DNA from: Austropuccinia psidii
Lineage: Eukaryota; Basidiomycota; Pucciniomycetes; Pucciniales; Sphaerophragmiaceae
Length of the DNA: 64,000 nt
NCBI GenBank assembly: GCA_023105745.1
Contig: JALGQZ010000011.1
Span: forward strand, 16,583,975 to 16,647,974
Direction: 5' to 3'
Positions 45,901 to 56,839 of this stretch are shown piece after piece. Every line of letters begins with the position of its first letter. Within the stretch, counting starts at the first letter, position 1. Below the pieces are notes generated by a model. It did not search any database and was not told the origin of the DNA. It saw only the letters and a list, made by a program, of their open reading frames with translations. The position numbers were made by a program, and so were the translations under genes.

Positions 45901-48158
45901 ATCTAGTGAGTGGGATTTGTAAGAAGAAATTTTTCTGGGTCATTAATCCATCAACTGAGCCCTGAGGAAAATATATATATTAAAATGGGATAAATAATGG
46001 AATAAGTCAAGAAATATAACTAATGATAATTCATCATTGCTCCTTATTTTTTCAAACGTTAGTATTTAAAATAACCAAAGAAAAAACAGGGTTTCTTCTA
46101 AAAAAAACTCTCAAGTTTTTTTAATAAGGTTTTCAAAAAAACCTACCCAAATGAGTTTATGGGTAGCAGAAATAGTGAATCATAAGAAAGATGAATTAGG
46201 AATAAAATCTGAGCCGCAGTGATTATTTATAGAAGGAAGATATTTGGCATCATTGTGGTTTTCTATATTAATAAATGACTCATCAGCTTATGTAAATTGA
46301 ATTATCTTATTTTATTTATAATTAATTTCAAAGACCAACAATTATGTATAAATAGCTCCAGAGACACATTTCTTTAAAGATTCCCACAGTATTTATATTA
46401 AATTAAGCTGATATTTATTTCCACTCCCAAGCATTCATCAAATTTCCAAATTCTTAACCATTTTCAATTTTATCCAGGGAAACAAAACAAAAAAGTTCTA
46501 AAACATATTGAGAGAATTTACTTTAGTATTCAACCTTCCCTTCATTAATTATACAATCTTCATTGTAAACAAAACTAAATACAAAATCAGGGATGGATAT
46601 ACAGACTCTTCACACTATCCCTTATCATGAACATTTGTAAGGTTATCAGGGCATATCCCCTTTGAATTCAGCTTTACACGTGCAATTATATGAATTTTTC
46701 TTTTAATCGTAAAAAACCTTAATTGACTCCTTTATAGAGTTGAAAATTTATCCAGATGACTGGGTTCTTAGTCAAATTAGGGAAAGTATGCTTGGTTGGA
46801 GTAAATTTATGTCCTTGTAGACTGGAGTAATATAGCAGAAGGGTTACACAAAGTTAAATCTACCCATCAGTAGGATTGGTGAGTATTCTGAATAATTATC
46901 AGGAGGGCTTAAATGGATAATTAAGTCCCTCATCCAAAATGATAACTAATCATCATTACATTTTATGTTCAAGGTGCAGTTTTGGAACTATGAAAATTTG
47001 TTTGATTGGGAAAACTAAATGAGACTCAGGGTTTACTATGAAATTAACTTTAATAAAAATACTTGGAAGAATAAATGATGAATATACTTAATCATAAGAA
47101 AACCATTTTGGAATGGCACATGACACCATTTTATTACTTGAATTTTGAATTAATAACCCTTGTAAGCATCAAAGACTTTTGGATAATTCTTATTAATTGT
47201 ATGAAGGACCATAACTTCTGTTTATGGAATCTCAGAACATTTCATAAAAAGAACCAATAATATTTTAAAAAAATACCTCCATAAAATTTACTTTTTCCAT
47301 TTAAAATTAAGGACACTTGAAGGCCCAATAGTTTTACAGTATGCAAAAACCTCCTTCCCTGTGGAATTTGGACAAGGATAACGATATTAATATTAAAAAA
47401 TACCAAAACAATAATAAGGAGGAGGAGGGAATCATAAAAAATATAGGTAATCTCTGGAGGACGATTGTTTTCTTATATAAATGAAAATTCTCTCCCTTGT
47501 ATAGCATGTAAAAGGGGGTTTAAGAGAGAAATCATTATCAAAATGAGCCATAAGCAAATTAAGACCTAAGGACATTCAATCAGGACAATACTGATTATTC
47601 ATAAAGAAATATATGGCCATAAGTTTGGATTAAAAGAGGTAAAATATGAAAACAAGAATTGAGATATTTCAAATGGCTGTATCAGAGTTAATAATCCAAT
47701 ATTAGCCCTTGTTATTTGCAAAGATTCTTCATAGGGCTCAAAATACGCCACCCTTTTACCTAATATAAAGGGGTTACACACCTACTTTTAAGTTCTTGGG
47801 GACTTTAAGCTATAAAATCACATGAAAAGAGGAAGAAAGAAGATCTATCAACAGCTAATATCTTGTCGGAAGCCATTAAAGAATGATTTTTCCCAAAAAT
47901 AAAGTAAAAAGAAAGAACTATTAAATTCAAGATGAGCAGCCATATTTTGGCAGGTAAATATAAATCTGCGCTCAAAAAGGTTAAAAAAGTGAATGATCCA
48001 ATGCCTCAATATATAAATACACCTTTAGAATGACCGAATCTATAGATAGATACATACAAAACATCTTTGTAACCAAAAACACCAAGATTAACAGAAACAT
48101 TCAATTTTACCCATGACAGACTATACACAGTTGATCTTTGACAACCAGGGATGCTATC
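45901..48158. other. AT-rich DNA, probably 5' part of an older gypsy element
   Basis: No domain can be read here. Because the chromovirus inserted at CTATC (48154-48158) and the sequence right of it (from 58872) is decayed gypsy pol on the plus strand, this stretch is likely the older element's upstream region. The frames at 47075-47260 and 47599-47781 are not recognisable. Confidence 0.4.
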
Positions 48159-50186
48159 TGTAAGGTTTGACTATGAAACAATAAGTAAAAATTACTAATT
48201 TATTACTTATTGTACTCTGAATGTCCTTATAATTGAAATAATTAAGATTGAAATAATAATAATAATAAAGAAATATTATTATTATGGCGTAAAATAATTA
48301 TATTATTAAATAAATATAATAATATAATTTATATTATGAAAATATAATATAATAAATAAATATATTAATATAAAATAATTAATATATTTAAAAAAGCTCT
48401 TTATTATTGTTACCAACAAATAATAAAGGCGTAAAAAATTGTTTTTTATTAATAAAAAACAATTAATAACAATAATATTACTAATATTAAAGTTATGAAT
48501 TAATATAAATACTATTTATATTAATTAAAGAATTATTAAGAGAGTAATAATAGAGAAATTATTATAATAAGAGAAAATAACCTACTTTCAACACTTAATA
48601 TAATAATTTTGAAGTATTTTGCGCCAAAAAATATAAATACAACCTTTTCAAATTGTATTTACAATAAAAATAAAGAAAATTACAAATTATTCTGGATTTT
48701 TACGTGGAAATGAGTTAATAGAGAGATTTTTTAACAAAAACAATTAAATAAATGATTTAATCACGTCAAAATAGATGATTATAGCAAGGTGGTCTTTGGT
48801 CTTTAATAATATAACAGTTTTATATATAAAGAATAAAGAAATTACCTTTGATTTAATTGATTTAATGTTTTTGATGCGTCTGAGGGGAAAATAGAGTAAA
48901 AAGAGCTCTATTTATAGTAAATACCTCCCTCCTAGAGTCCAACAGGCTTCTAGTAGACGTGTACTGATCATATCCACTGGAATTGATCAATATTTTAAGG
49001 TTTGAGGGTGATTACATCATGATCAAACCATATTACATCATTATTACACCATTATTTAGAGTTATCACTATAACTCTAAGTTTGATGACATCAGAGGCTT
49101 GGCAGAACCCCAAATTTCGTGGATTTTATTAGTTTTAATCATAAATTAATAGTATTCACCAATTTTATCACTCTTAAGACTGTTAAACTTAAATTAAGGT
49201 TACAGTATGTGATCATAACTGCTCAAATTAAGCTCAAACTTTGAACCTCAATAACTTTTAAGATTTACACGCTACAGCAATTCAGAGAGTGAATTCTGAT
49301 AGCCTGACATAACCTTCTTATGCTGCCAAGAGCTTTTCATTACATCATCAAAACTCTAATTTTGATGATTTTTCTTGTAACCCATCTTTTCTGTCGAAAT
49401 TCAACATTTTAAACTTCAAACCTTGATTTCAGGGGGTTATACCCTGAATTTAATAATAAAAATTACATCATTCGTCACGAATGAACTAGTAGAATCCAAC
49501 TGTATACTTTTTTTTAAGTTTGGAGCACTTTCACAACAAAGTGGTCAACAGCTCTGTTGATTTTTATCAATATTTCATCATAGGTTTTAACCTTGTTTAT
49601 AACTTGTAAAATAAAGTTCATATCTGTGTTCTTATAGTAATTACGTGGTAACTTTATCTTTTGTTCATCATTCTATCATGTATATTTTAGGAGATATTAG
49701 CTATGATCCTTGAATATATGCGTTGACCAAAAAAGTGCATATATTCAGGATAATTCTTTAAGTATTAACTTTGGGAATTAGCTTATTAATTGTTTTATGT
49801 GTGGATTTTCATGGGAAATCCACTGGTACAATTTATTTCACATGCTGTTTCATTAGTCCTTGAGATAAATAAGGTTTTATGGTTTTTATAAGGTATTTTA
49901 CCTTATAATTCCTTAAATATTGACTTTACAGATATGCCATAAAAATGGTATATGTGTATTCTTCCATGGGGAATCCAATGGTATAATTTATTTTACATGT
50001 TGATTCATTGGATTTTGAGTTAAACCAATTTTTGTACCAATTTATGGTATTTTTTGTATATTTAAGTAATTATTTTCAAGGTATAATTATTCTAAGTAAT
50101 TTTAATATAATTATATTAAAGGTATAATTATTATTAATCTTTTTTGTGTCCTTATTGGGTATGTGGTCATATCTCAAAGGCTCACA
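48159..50186 (-). repeat. 3' LTR of the chromovirus
   Basis: 2028 bp; on the plus strand TGTAAGGTTTGACTATG to AAAGGCTCACA. It is paired with 56840-58866, from which I count about 37 differences, very unevenly spread (see findings). Confidence 0.95.
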
Positions 50187-50204
50187 TTCCCTACCACCAA
50201 AAAA
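50187..50204 (-). other. Polypurine tract of the chromovirus
   Basis: On the minus strand, TTTTTTGGTGGTAGGGAA ends exactly at the 3' LTR start, about 100 bp after the pol stop. Confidence 0.85.
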
Positions 50205-50303
50205 GATTGTACCACAATCTGATATATGTGATTAGGGTATCATCCACTGTCCTACCTCTTCAATAGACTTTGTTAGTCTTGAAGCTCAATAATGCTTAAC
50301 TTT

Positions 50304-53300
50304 TTATTTTTCAGGTTTTCTTTCATGTCTGAACCTTCTTAGTAATTTATCAGCATTTGTTATATCTTTCTCAAGTAGCCATTCATCTTCTTGAGTTGAA
50401 TTTCTATACCTTACAAGGTATTCCCTTTCTTTTTTGTTTCTTGTCCTTCTTTCTTTAAGGACTTTTACTATTTTCTTTTCCTCTCCTTCCTCCAAGGGGG
50501 GAATTTCAAGTGGGGGTTTATTTCTTAGTGGAAATAATTCCTTGTCACTTGAACTGTAAGGTTTTATCAGACTTACAGGGAAAGTTGGGTGTTTGTTCAT
50601 TAGTTCACCTGTGAGTTCTAATTGCACAGCATTGGGTCCATGAAGTGCTTTTATCATAAATGGTCCTGCAAAGGAATCTTTCAATTTCTTTGGGCCTTTT
50701 ATGTTATTGAAATTAAGGGTTGATACTAAAACCAAGTCCCCTATTTTGAAGTCAGGTGGCTTATGACTTTTATCCCATCTTTCTTTTGCATATTTAAAAG
50801 AATCTTGCATGCATCTGTTTGCATGGTGTCTTGCTTTGTCAAGCATTATCTTGAAACTGCTTGCTGTTGGATGTATATCCACTAAGTCCTTTTTGAGGGT
50901 ATCATAAGGAAGTCTTGGATTCCAACCTTTCTCTAGCATTGCTGGTGTTTTGCCAGTAGAAGAATGGATTGATGTCTTATATGCCAGTACAAGTGCTGGT
51001 ATTAGTGTACACCAATCATGGGTAAAACCATCAGAATCTTTGAATTCTAGCCCATAAGCACAGAATCTTCTGATCATATCCTCTAGGGTTTGTATCATTC
51101 TTTCTTCTAGACCATCAGTTTGAGGATGATAAGCTGTTGAGAATGATAACTTTGTCCCAAACAAGTTATGGAGGTTTGTCCATAATGCTGAAGTGAACTT
51201 TGGGTCTCTGTCACTTATAATATTTTGGAATAAGCCTGTGTGGCTAATGACTTTATTCCATATCATTATGGCTGTATCCATAGCTGTGTCATCTTTATGA
51301 CATGGTAAGAACATGGGAGTTTTACTGTACCTGTCAACTAAGACTAGACATGCATTATAACTCCTGTCTCCTCCTGGAGGTAAGGCTGTTACCCAATCCA
51401 TATGAACTATTTCCCATGGGGATTTTGGTTCTTGGATTTGGATCATCATTCCAAATTTCTTTCCTGTGGCTCTGTTGGCTTTTTGACATCTGTCACAGGT
51501 TTGGCAGTACTCTGAAACATCTTTCTTCCAATTTGGCCACCAAGAGCAGGTTTTCACCCTCTCTAGTGTCCTATCTTCTGAGAGATGTCCTGATGCAACA
51601 CTATCATGACACTCATGTAAAATAGTGTTTATTAGTGTTCTGTCTGTTAAGGCCATAACACATGTGTGTTTTGTTCTATGGTACAGGATTCCATCAAGGA
51701 GGTGAAATCTTCCTTCATCATATGCCTTTTTCCATATTTCATCTAGTTTTGATGAAAGTGATGGATCTTTGCAGTCTTTCATTAGAAGTTGGCTTAAGAT
51801 ATGGCAATTTTTGTCTGTCTTATAGCTTTCTTTAACTTGGTTAAAGAATTCTGTGCCAATGTCTGTAACACATATTCCTTCTATATGGTGCTCTTCTTGT
51901 GGTACCCATGCTGGATTGTCAGGGGTATTTGCTAGAGCCCATCTGCTAAGACCATCTGCATTTTTATGAATATTTCCAGATTTATGAACAATAGTCATAT
52001 TTCCTCTGTATTCTTGGATAGCAATTTGCCATCTCAGCATATGTCTATTTGGAGTCTTCATATTTAATAGTGATTTCACAGCATTACAGTCTGTGATTAC
52101 ATCAAATACTGTGCCATCCAAATAATAATGCAGTTTTTCTAAAGCCCATACTAGGCATAAGCATTCCATTTGGCTTGCTCCATACCTTGCTTCTGTTGGC
52201 TTTATCTGCCTTGAAATGAAACAAATTGGTCCTTCTACTGGTTTGTCATTGATAATTTGTGTTTGGTGAAGTGCAGCACCTAGTCCTTCTCCACAAGCAT
52301 CAATGTACAGTTTGAAGGGTAGTTTCCAATCTGGCATTAGAAGAAATGGGGCATTTGTTAAGGAATTTTTCAATTCTTCATATGCCTTGACTCTTTCTTC
52401 TGTCATCTCATAGACTGTTTGTTGGTCACATAGCTTATAAAAGGATTTAGCAATCTTTGCAAAGTCCTTTATATGCTGTCTATAGTAACCAGCAAATCCT
52501 AGAAATGATTGCATTTCTTTTTTAGTTTGAGGCATTGGTTTAAGTAGTACTGCTGCTACTTTATTTTTGTCTATGCCTAGACTAAGTCCAGATACCACAT
52601 GTCCTAGTGCTTTTAATTCACTATATGCAAAATGACATTTTTTCAAGGAAATTTTCATATTTACTTGCACTATTTTCTGTAGTACCCTTTCTAGTCTTGT
52701 AAGGTGATTGTCCCAAGTTTCTGAGCAAACTATAATATCATCAATATAGATGATTAACCATCCTTCTGATAATTCTTCAGGAAATATGGTATTCATCATT
52801 CTTTGATAATGGGAAGGTGCATTTTTTATTCCAAATGGCATTCTTAAGTATTCAAAAATTCCACAATGGACTATTATTCTTAATAATTTCTTGGCATTGT
52901 CTGTTAAGACATTTTGATGAAAACCCTTCAGAGCATCCATAGCTGTGATGAACTTAGCTTGTGACAATTGGGTTAATGTCTCATGGATTCTGGGTATTGG
53001 ATATCTGTCTGGTATGGTATAGGTATTCAGGGCTCTGAAGTCTCCTACCATCCTTGATTTTCCATTATGCCAAGTTATAATGACAGGTGTAGTAACTTCT
53101 ACTTGTTCATTATGTCCAACCTTTCTTAATACTCCAAGGTCCATTAATTCTTTAATGTGCACCTCTAAGGCTTCTCTAGCTCTTGGGCTGGCTGGATAAG
53201 CAGGTCTTCTTAATAAAGGTGGGTAAGGTTTTTCTACATTAAGAATTATATCCACTTCATGTCCAATTATGGCACCTAGTGGCTCTTTGTCAGTTGCAAA

Positions 53301-54578
53301 GGCATTTTTATACTTAAATAGGAGATCAATCAATTTTTCTTTCATTTTTTCTGTTAATTCTTGATTGAATTCTGCCTCTATGAGTTGTTCAGATATAAAA
53401 AGTTCCTTTTCTGGAATTTTTTCTTCATTCTTAATAACTGTGATTTGTTTTTTGTTATTTAAGAATCCAAACTTTTGTCTTTTGTTATCTCCTATGGTAA
53501 AATATCTATCCTTTTGGTTGGAGATATCTATACCATAGATTGATAAGTAGTCATTCCCAAGTATGAAATGATTACTAGTACAGTTGTCCATTACTACAAA
53601 ATCTACTTTAATTCTGACACATTGTGAGGGATGAGGAAAAATTAGTGTCAAATCAATTATTCCAAGGGGCTTCATGCTCTCACTTGCACTACTAAATTTG
53701 ACACCTTGTATTGGCATAAGTTTTTCTTGCCAGTCTGGGACAATGGTTTTTAAATAACTTTTGCCAACACAAGTGCAATATGCTCCTGTATCCAAGTTAA
53801 CCTTTCCTTCTTGGTTATCAATCATAACAATACTAATACTTGATTTTCCAGCTGTATATCCCATTCCTCTTGCAGGTTTGGTTCTATACATTTTGGCATC
53901 TTGTATGTTTGTCAGATTTGTGTCAGATGTTCCAACTTGTGGCAAGTTTGAGTTAACATCCAGTACTTCATAGATTATATCAATATTATTAATTTGTGCA
54001 TTAATTATATTGATTTCATCACTTTCATCACTTTCTGACTCTTCTGTCTCTTTTTCAGAGTCTGATTCCTCTTCTTTGTCATTGTGGTTTTCTGTTTCCA
54101 CAATTTCATTAATCTTTGCTTTTTTAAGGCAATTATTGGCTAAGTGTCCAATACCTCCACATTTATGGCATTTTCTTTGCTCATTATTGTTGGATGTATT
54201 GGGCTTAAAGGATTCTTTTGATTTATCTTTTTTGATAAATGGTTTATTTGGGCTTTTAATGTCCAATTTTTTCCAAGTCCTGCCAATTTTTGTTCTTGTC
54301 ACTATATCTTGTAGTGCATTTATATACTCTTCTGTGGAGCATGGTTCTATGCACCTGCTTCTTATGGCATGTTCTAGTTCCCCTCCAAATTTTTTAAGTA
54401 TTTTCATATGCACCATCTTCTGTGACATTTCTGGGTACAGTGCATTAAGCCTTTCAACTTGTTTTAAGAACCAAGTTAAAGGTTTATCTTTCTCAGGGTC
54501 AAAGAAAGAGTTTTCAAATGCATTTTCTATCTTATACCTCCAGGCATCATTTGCCCACTTGGTGATTATTTCTTGTTT
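50304..54578 (-). CDS. Pol (with nucleocapsid): protease, RT, RNase H, integrase, chromodomain
   Basis: Open from just after the TAG at 54579 to the stop at 50304. The first Met is at 54428 (1374 residues), but this is the continuation of the gag frame, not an independent start. Counting from that Met: zinc knuckle [14 protein letters not shown] 87-100; protease LDTGA 212-216; RT with MPFGIKNAP at about 530 and YIDD 561-564; RNase H with D710, E755, D780 and D825; integrase zinc ligands H941, H948, C978, C981 and catalytic D1011, D1073, E1109 (35 residues between the last two); chromodomain-like end 1318-1365 ([16 protein letters not shown]). It makes the enzymes for copying and inserting the element; chromodomains direct insertion toward modified chromatin. 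All catalytic residues are present. Expression is limited by the upstream stops. Confidence 0.96.
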   Translation of the reverse strand, partial: KQEIITKWANDAWRYKIENAFENSFFDPEKDKPLTWFLKQVERLNALYPEMSQKMVHMKILKKFGGELEHAIRSRCIEPCSTEEYINALQDIVTRTKIGRTWKKLDIKSPNKPFIKKDKSKESFKPNTSNNNEQRKCHKCGGIGHLANNCLKKAKINEIVETENHNDKEEESDSEKETEESESDESDEINIINAQINNIDIIYEVLDVNSNLPQVGTSDTNLTNIQDAKMYRTKPARGMGYTAGKSSISIVMIDNQEGKVNLDTGAYCTCVGKSYLKTIVPDWQEKLMPIQGVKFSSASESMKPLGIIDLTLIFPHPSQCVRIKVDFVVMDNCTSNHFILGNDYLSIYGIDISNQKDRYFTIGDNKRQKFGFLNNKKQITVIKNEEKIPEKELFISEQLIEAEFNQELTEKMKEKLIDLLFKYKNAFATDKEPLGAIIGHEVDIILNVEKPYPPLLRRPAYPASPRAREALEVHIKELMDLGVLRKVGHNEQVEVTTPVIITWHNGKSRMVGDFRALNTYTIPDRYPIPRIHETLTQLSQAKFITAMDALKGFHQNVLTDNAKKLLRIIVHCGIFEYLRMPFGIKNAPSHYQRMMNTIFPEELSEGWLIIYIDDIIVCSETWDNHLTRLERVLQKIVQVNMKISLKKCHFAYSELKALGHVVSGLSLGIDKNKVAAVLLKPMPQTKKEMQSFLGFAGYYRQHIKDFAKIAKSFYKLCDQQTVYEMTEERVKAYEELKNSLTNAPFLLMPDWKLPFKLYIDACGEGLGAALHQTQIINDKPVEGPICFISRQIKPTEARYGASQMECLCLVWALEKLHYYLDGTVFDVITDCNAVKSLLNMKTPNRHMLRWQIAIQEYRGNMTIVHKSGNIHKNADGLSRWALANTPDNPAWVPQEEHHIEGICVTDIGTEFFNQVKESYKTDKNCHILSQLLMKDCKDPSLSSKLDEIWKKAYDEGRFHLLDGILYHRTKHTCVMALTDRTLINTILHECHDSVASGHLSEDRTLERVKTCSWWPNWKKDVSEYCQTCDRCQKANRATGKKFGMMIQIQEPKSPWEIVHMDWVTALPPGGDRSYNACLVLVDRYSKTPMFLPCHKDDTAMDTAIMIWNKVISHTGLFQNIISDRDPKFTSALWTNLHNLFGTKLSFSTAYHPQTDGLEERMIQTLEDMIRRFCAYGLEFKDSDGFTHDWCTLIPALVLAYKTSIHSSTGKTPAMLEKGWNPRLPYDTLKKDLVDIHPTASSFKIMLDKARHHANRCMQDSFKYAKERWDKSHKPPDFKIGDLVLVSTLNFNNIKGPKKLKDSFAGPFMIKALHGPNAVQLELTGELMNKHPTFPVSLIKPYSSSDKELFPLRNKPPLEIPPLEEGEEKKIVKVLKERRTRNKKEREYLVRYRNSTQEDEWLLEKDITNADKLLRRFRHERKPEK

Positions 54579-55408
54579 CTACCAAGACCAGGTATTTTTA
54601 CCATTTGTTTGTCTTATGCCATAATACCATCTTTTTGCAGATTTCTCAAACAATGAATGTAATCTTGCAGTTATTAATTCATCTGGTATGGCATAGTCTT
54701 CTTGTAACATGTCAATTGTTTTAATAAATGACATGTGGTCATATTCACCTTCTCCTGTGAATGTTGGCCATTCCTTCAATTGAGGTGCTTCCTTCATTAA
54801 GACTTGGTTATTGTCTTGGTGACTCAAGTCTGTTATGAAAGTATTTGACAATTCTTCTTTTGTTTTAATAGGGCTTCTTATATGAGAAAATGGTGTTGAT
54901 AACTTTGGCATATTTAAATTAGCCTCATTAATTTTATCCATTTTTTCTGTAATAAGCCTTATTTCACTTTGAATATCATCTTTCAGATGCATTCTTGCTT
55001 CATCACTTTTTTCCACATGGTCCAAAAGTAATTTTTGGTGTGATGAAGTCTTTTCTTCAAATTTCTCTACAGAAATACTTAATTTATTTAATTTTTCTGT
55101 AAGATTGTCAATACTCACATCATAATTGATTGTCAAAGTCTTGTCTTTGATATCTTTTATGTATTTATACAATTCTTGTTGTCCTTGTATTAATTTTTGA
55201 GTATTGTCAATTAAATTCTTTGGTTTATTATTTTCAACAATAAACTTAATGTTGTCAATTTCTTTTTTGTTTTGCACAACAATTTTTGTTAAAGAAGATA
55301 AATTGTTATTTATTTCTTGTAGTGATAATAAACTGTCTTTAATTTCTTTTAGAGGTAATATACTGTTCTTAATTTCTGTTAAAGTATTTACAACATCTTT
55401 TGACAAGG

Positions 55409-55855
55409 TTATTTCTTTGGGAAATGAGGTTGTCTCATTCTTTGCTCTTCCTTGTCCTTGAATTCCATCAAGGTTCTGGCCATGTTGAAAACATTGTCCA
55501 TGGCATCCTTTTGGATTCTTGGGATTCTGTAGCTTGGGGAATATGGTTTCCTCCAATGCTTTTTCTTGTTCTTCTTCCCTTCTTGGGGAAGTGGGTTGGC
55601 TTGAGGCTTGCTGGTAGAGGCTACTGGGGCTTCTTCCTTGGTTGCCTCCCTCTTTTTGGCATGATAATCCTTGATCTTTTTGATTTGAGGTTTGGATGAC
55701 AGTGGATTCCATCCATTGGAGTATTTCACTATCTCCTCCTCTTTGAGGAACTTTTTCAGGATGTGCCAGGAGTTCATCACTCCTTGGTGTATTTTAGGCA
55801 GCATTTCCCAGTCTTTGTCCTTGTATACTGTGTAATACTGCTTGTACTGGCTCAT
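55409..55855 (-). CDS. 148-codon ORF fully overlapping gag in the +1 frame
   Basis: ATG 55855 (MSQYKQYYTVYKDKDWEML) to TAA 55409. The product is basic and looks like a real protein: an amphipathic WHILKKFLKEEEIVKY stretch, a Lys-rich middle (EGKKNKKKHW) and a helical FNMARTLMEFKDKEEQRMRQ end. The gag frame across the same bases is Gln/Ser/Gly-rich and less protein-like. The ORF spans the first gag stop, and its last codons lie on TTTCCCAAAGAAATAA. I recall nearly identical ORFs from Austropuccinia (unverified). It might be an accessory protein, the true capsid N-terminal part joined by frameshifting, or an annotation ghost. Confidence 0.5.
   Translation of the reverse strand: MSQYKQYYTVYKDKDWEMLPKIHQGVMNSWHILKKFLKEEEIVKYSNGWNPLSSKPQIKKIKDYHAKKREATKEEAPVASTSKPQANPLPQEGKKNKKKHWRKPYSPSYRIPRIQKDAMDNVFNMARTLMEFKDKEEQRMRQPHFPKK
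55415..55424 (-). promoter_or_regulatory. Candidate -1 ribosomal frameshift site
   Basis: The minus strand reads TTTCCCAAAG. In the 148-codon ORF it is read T TTC CCA AAG, so CCCAAAG fits the X XXY YYZ pattern; slipping back one base enters the gag/pol frame (GAA ATA ACC), one codon before the ORF's TAA. Z=G and a C-run in the P site are not the most efficient eukaryotic combination, and no pseudoknot was evaluated. Confidence 0.35.
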
Positions 55856-56091
55856 GTAGATGTCTATTTGAGCCCTCTGAATGTGATTTGTACCTATTTG
55901 AGCTACTCATACTTAGTTCCAATTCAGGCTCAGATATCATGGGCATTTCTGGGACTTGCCTTTGGGATAAGGCACTTCCTTGTGTGGATTCTGTTCCACT
56001 GGGGATATTGCCCTTTCTTTTCCCTTTTGAGGGATCAATTCTACTTCTGAGTCCAGCTCCATCTGATTGGATGGAGTATTGGGAACCTCTT

Positions 56092-56177
56092 CTGGTAGTC
56101 ATAATTTAAAGAATAAGAAAAAATAAAAGTATTTTAGAATAAAATTCTTTTATGGCAATTTAAAAAGAGGTGCTCAC
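56092..56177 (-). other. Candidate intron in the gag leader
   Basis: GTGAGCACC..GACTACCAG, 86 bp. It would join an upstream exon 56327-56178 (FEDNPTEDNQATVERLVEE.. to QDSE, preceded by a TCTTTTTTAG acceptor) to EEVPNTPSNQMELDSEVEL in the same frame as the 148-codon ORF. That frame hits TGA near 55940, so the spliced product would be short unless frames change again. It competes with the unspliced ATG at 56102. Confidence 0.35.
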
Positions 56178-56327
56178 CTTCAGAGTCTTGAATGGTGGGC
56201 CCTGGAAAGTCTAATTTCTTAGCTTTCTTTCTTTTGGTGATAACTGGTGTTGGAGAACTTTGACAAGTTTCTTCCACCAATCTCTCAACAGTAGCTTGGT
56301 TGTCTTCTGTTGGGTTATCTTCAAACA

Positions 56328-56819
56328 CTAAAAAAGACAAATAAATATAAGTCTTTTTATAAGAAGTGTTATTTTTGGCAAGATATGGCAATTTTCCACG
56401 TAGAAATTGCTTTTATATCTTTAAAAAAGTGAAATAAAGAAAGAAATGAATAAAAATGAATAAAAATAACTTTTTTTATTGGTTTTTAATATTTTTTAAT
56501 ATTTTTTATATATATTTTTATTTTTATTTTTAAAGAATAAAATAAAAAATGAATATGATTCTTATAAAATTAAATTATAATAAAAATTATTTTTAATTTA
56601 TAAAATATCTCTTTTAATCACTAGAGTCACTCAAAGAAAGTTTTTGCAAGTCTAAGGATGTGAAAAACCACGTGTAAGACAGTACAATTGCTTTCCAAAT
56701 GCCTCAATAGCTTTTAAAATCAATAAAATATAAAATTATTATATGATTTTATGATTATAAATATAATTTATTATTGGATAAACCCAATTAGAATCTTTTT
56801 AAAGGTCTTTTAAGTAAAT
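56328..56819 (-). other. Untranslated leader of the chromovirus
   Basis: AT-rich sequence between the primer-binding site and the first exon-like segment. It contains a CACGTGTAAGACAGT stretch near 56670. No long frame; probably carries packaging signals and possibly an intron donor. Confidence 0.45.
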
Positions 56820-56837
56820 ATCACGGCCAGGCCCCCA
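56820..56837 (-). other. Candidate primer-binding site of the chromovirus
   Basis: On the minus strand, TGGGGGCCTGGCCGTGAT starts two bases inside the 5' LTR end. The TGG start fits pairing with a tRNA CCA end; the tRNA is not identified. The family C element has a similar site. Confidence 0.6.
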
Positions 56838-56839
56838 AA

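Larger units (their letters stand above)
54579..56102 (-). pseudogene. gag of the chromovirus, interrupted by two stops
   Basis: One frame from ATG 56102 (MTTRRGSQYSIQSDGAG): open to a TAA at 55794-55796, then open again to a TAG at 54579-54581, then continuous with pol. The middle part has Leu/Ile heptads suggesting a coiled coil (TLTEIKNSILPLKEIKDSL) and a Retrotrans_gag-like capsid (EWPTFTGEGEYDHM; DELITARLHSLFEKSAKRWY). The TAG follows NTWSW, where the family C gag has WPWCRSQII; in related rust copies as I recall them (unverified) a Trp codon stands there, so it is probably TGG to TAG. Read as a single Gag-Pol, this copy is broken; suppression or frameshifting could bypass one stop (see findings). 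Confidence 0.82.

Noticed and set aside
53761..54624. Plus-strand ORFs opposite gag-pol (for example 54010-54624 and 51302-51625)
   Set aside because: Antisense shadows of a strongly coding minus strand; Ser/Leu-rich because they mirror acidic and Lys codons.
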